The notes under the pieces were generated by a model. It was not told where the DNA came from. It ran no database searches and saw only the letters and a list, made by a program, of their open reading frames with translations. A stretch of DNA of 64,000 nt from Flavobacterium sp. TR2. Lineage in GTDB: Bacteria > Bacteroidota > Bacteroidia > Flavobacteriales > Flavobacteriaceae. This document shows positions 61,665 to 64,000 of the stretch, piece after piece. The stretch spans positions 2,790,001-2,854,000 of the forward strand of contig NZ_CP104307.1 in NCBI RefSeq assembly GCF_025252405.1, written 5' to 3'. The stretch's first letter is position 1. Each line of letters starts with the position of its first letter. Position numbers and translations under genes: made by a program.

Positions 61665-63848
61665 ATGGAAATGGAACAGTTTTATTACGACAACAAAATT
61701 GTAAAAAAATTCATTTATGCCACAATTCTTTTTGGAGTTGTAGGTATGTTAGTGGGGCTTACCCTGGCGGTAATGTACCTTTTTCCCAACCTTACAGATG
61801 GGATTTCGTGGCTGAGTTACGGACGTCTAAGACCGTTGCACACCAATGCGGTAATTTTTGCCTTTGTGGGTAATGCCTTTTTTGCCGGTATGTATTACTC
61901 GCTGCAACGATTATTAAAAGCCAGAATGTTTAGTGATTTTCTTAGCAATCTTCACTTCTGGGGGTGGCAGTTGATTATTGTGGCTGCCGCAATTACACTT
62001 CCTCTAGGTTATACTTCTTCTAAAGAATATGCAGAGTTGGAGTGGCCAATTGATATTACAATCGCTTTAATTTGGGTTGTAATGGGAATTAATATGATTG
62101 GAACCATGCTGCGTCGTAGAGAGCGTCACCTGTATGTTGCAATCTGGTTTTATCTAGCCACATTTGTAACAGTAGCGGTGTTGCATATCTTTAACAATAT
62201 AGAAATTCCAGTTTCAGGTTTAAAAAGCTACTCAGTATATGCAGGTGTTCAAGATGCGCTTGTACAATGGTGGTACGGGCACAACGCGGTGGCATTCTTC
62301 CTTACAACTCCGTTCTTAGGATTAATGTATTATTTCGTTCCAAAAATAGCAAACAGACCTGTTTACTCTTATAGATTATCTATTATTCACTTTTGGTCTT
62401 TAATCTTTATATATATCTGGGCTGGGCCACACCACTTATTGTATTCTGCATTGCCAAACTGGGCTCAGAATCTTGGGGTTGCATTCTCAGTTATGCTAAT
62501 TGCTCCGTCTTGGGGAGGTATGATCAACGGTCTTCTTACATTAAGAGGAGCTTGGGATAAAGTTCGTGAAGAGCCAGTTTTAAAATTCTTCGTAGTAGCA
62601 ATTACAGGTTATGGTATGGCAACTTTTGAAGGGCCGATGCTATCTTTAAAAAATGTAAATGCTATTGCGCACTATACAGACTGGATCGTAGCGCACGTTC
62701 ACGTAGGGGCTTTGGCTTGGAATGGTTTCATGTCGTTTGGTATTATCTATTGGCTGATTCCAAGAATGACAAAATCGGAGTTGTTCTCTAAGAAATTAGC
62801 AAACTTCCATTTCTGGATTGGCACTTTAGGTATTATCGTTTATACAATTCCATTATATGTGGCAGGTTTCCAGCAAGCATCTATGTGGAAACAGTTTAAT
62901 CCAGACGGTACTTTAACTTATGGAAACTTTCTTGAAACAGTAACTGCTATTATGCCAATGTATTGGATGAGAGCTATCGGTGGTACTTTGTATCTAGTAG
63001 GAATGCTGACATTGGTTTATAATATCATTATGACAGTAAAAGCTGGTAATACAATCGAAGATGAATTGGCTCAGGCTCCAGCATTGCAAACAATAAAAAG
63101 TGGTAGATTAAGTGGAGAAAAATTCCACTCTTGGTTAGAGAGAAAACCAATTCAGCTAACTATTCTAGCTACAATTGCAATTTTAATTGGAGGTATCATT
63201 CAGATTGTTCCAACGATTATGGTAAAATCAAATATTCCTACCATTTCAAGCGTAAAACCTTATACGCCTTTAGAACTTGAAGGACGTGACTTGTATATCA
63301 GAGAAGGTTGTGTAGGATGCCACTCGCAATCAGTACGTCCATTTAGAAGTGAAGTGGAGCGTTATGGAGTTCAGTCAAAAGCAGGAGAATTTGTTTACGA
63401 TCACCCATTCTTGTGGGGATCAAAACGTACAGGGCCAGACTTATTGAGAGTAGGTGGCAAATACAATGATAATTGGCATTTTAACCATATGTGGAATCCG
63501 CAAAGTACATCTGCAGGATCAATTATGCCAGGTTACAAATGGCTGTTTGATAACAAACCGATGGACATTTCATTGACTCAAAAGAAAATGCAGGCCATGA
63601 TTTCATTAGGTGTGCCATATTCTCAAGAAGATGTTGCAAATGCACAGAAAACGTTAAGAGAGCAGGCAGTTAAGATAGAGAAAAGCTTAGAAAGCGATCC
63701 TGATTTTGTTAAGAGTTACGAAGACAGCCGTAAAAAAGCTGAAGCAAAAGGCGAGAAATTCATTCCGATGAACGAAAGAGAAATCGTTGCTTTGATCGCT
63801 TATATTCAAAGACTTGGTACTGATATTAAAGTAAAAGAAACTAAATAG
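61665..63848 (+). CDS. ccoNO: Cytochrome cbb3 oxidase, fused CcoN-CcoO subunits
   Basis: The 727-residue protein joins the catalytic subunit I (about residues 1-480, with the heme and copper ligand His in RPLHTNAV, WYGHNAVAFF, AGPHHLLYS and IVAHVHVGALAW) to a CcoO-type mono-heme domain (Cys549-His553, REGCVGCHSQSVRPF). The fusion is usual in Bacteroidota. It is the oxygen-reducing, high-affinity terminal oxidase used at low oxygen. ccoQ follows by 7 bases. Confidence 0.96.
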   Translation: MEMEQFYYDNKIVKKFIYATILFGVVGMLVGLTLAVMYLFPNLTDGISWLSYGRLRPLHTNAVIFAFVGNAFFAGMYYSLQRLLKARMFSDFLSNLHFWGWQLIIVAAAITLPLGYTSSKEYAELEWPIDITIALIWVVMGINMIGTMLRRRERHLYVAIWFYLATFVTVAVLHIFNNIEIPVSGLKSYSVYAGVQDALVQWWYGHNAVAFFLTTPFLGLMYYFVPKIANRPVYSYRLSIIHFWSLIFIYIWAGPHHLLYSALPNWAQNLGVAFSVMLIAPSWGGMINGLLTLRGAWDKVREEPVLKFFVVAITGYGMATFEGPMLSLKNVNAIAHYTDWIVAHVHVGALAWNGFMSFGIIYWLIPRMTKSELFSKKLANFHFWIGTLGIIVYTIPLYVAGFQQASMWKQFNPDGTLTYGNFLETVTAIMPMYWMRAIGGTLYLVGMLTLVYNIIMTVKAGNTIEDELAQAPALQTIKSGRLSGEKFHSWLERKPIQLTILATIAILIGGIIQIVPTIMVKSNIPTISSVKPYTPLELEGRDLYIREGCVGCHSQSVRPFRSEVERYGVQSKAGEFVYDHPFLWGSKRTGPDLLRVGGKYNDNWHFNHMWNPQSTSAGSIMPGYKWLFDNKPMDISLTQKKMQAMISLGVPYSQEDVANAQKTLREQAVKIEKSLESDPDFVKSYEDSRKKAEAKGEKFIPMNEREIVALIAYIQRLGTDIKVKETK

Positions 63849-63855
63849 CAGCATT

Positions 63856-64000
63856 ATGTTTGAACAGATAAAACACAATATGGAAACGATATCGGGTATA
63901 GAAATTTACCCGATTATTTCCCTCTTAATTTTCTTCTTATTCTTCGTAGGATTAGGCATTTGGGTGTTCTCTTACAGAAAAGAAAAAATTCAAGAAATGA
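63856..64000 (+). CDS. ccoQ: CcoQ-like subunit, start only
   Basis: From ATG 63856 the frame is open to the window end (48 codons): MFEQIKHNMETISGIEIYPI, then a membrane helix (ISLLIFFLFFVGLGIWVF) and the start of a charged tail YRKEKIQEM. Size, position and hydrophobic profile fit CcoQ; the 3' end is outside the window. Confidence 0.8.
   Translation, partial: MFEQIKHNMETISGIEIYPIISLLIFFLFFVGLGIWVFSYRKEKIQEM

Overview
The window looks like a chromosomal segment of a Flavobacterium-type Bacteroidota. It is A+T-rich. Several start regions carry the Bacteroidota -7 motif TAnnTTTG (dapD, rlmD, the phoX-like gene, mqo, a cysteine desulfurase). The cytochrome cbb3 oxidase has the CcoN-CcoO fusion usual in this phylum, a SusC-type receptor opens the window, and many small families (DUF6048, DUF6452, DUF6095, DUF5606) are typical of Flavobacteriia. 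I found no rRNA, tRNA, CRISPR array or complete insertion sequence. Functional names come from recognised motifs and remembered families; no database search was run.

Layout. 1-225 is the start of a SusC-like TonB receptor on the minus strand. 523-6731 is a plus-strand housekeeping run: ychF, a DUF2459 protein, a YihY/BrkB membrane protein, an FMN reductase, a secreted transglutaminase-like protein and pncB. 6895-12624 is the topoisomerase IV operon parE-parC with a YhcG/DUF1016 PDDEXK nuclease gene inserted between the two subunits. 12671-13879 holds two outward-facing 3' gene fragments, the end of a ClpB/TssH-type AAA+ ATPase and the end of a probable TssF baseplate protein, read as the scar of a deleted type VI secretion locus. 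13939-17268 is a lipoprotein pair, a di-heme cytochrome c peroxidase and a PhoX-like protein. 17432-19980 is a cNMP/CBS/DUF294 protein translationally coupled to a DEDDh exonuclease.

20176-26690 is a patchwork of small genes: a lipoprotein, a DinB-like protein with an HxlR regulator, an AlkD-like repair protein, a pentapeptide protein, DUF6095, murQ, a ZIP transporter and a methyltransferase. It also contains a repeat-rich gap with a candidate structured RNA (25042-25155). 26827-32042 holds two rRNA methyltransferase genes with envelope and racemase genes. 32202-36095 holds a histidine kinase, an aldo/keto reductase and cysM-cysE. 36287-41394 holds DUF1003, DUF2752 and Smr proteins, a duplicated-domain lipoprotein, a cysteine desulfurase and tsaC. 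41498-49088 is an LPS/surface glycan cluster: an acyltransferase, four or five glycosyltransferases, a Kdo-kinase-like protein and a polysaccharide deacetylase between two paralogous GT2 genes.

49144-58085 is mostly housekeeping (dapD, ruvX, mqo, def, mazG) plus a PAS protein, a ParE-type toxin-antitoxin pair and a FUSC transporter. 58082-64000 is a microaerobic respiration block: a Crp/Fnr regulator, a CcoI-type copper ATPase, CcoS, the CcoNO fusion and the start of CcoQ. FNR-like palindromes lie upstream of both ccoI and ccoS, which suggests the neighbouring regulator controls assembly and synthesis of the oxidase. Intergenic spaces are rich in dispersed palindromic repeats of at least four kinds.
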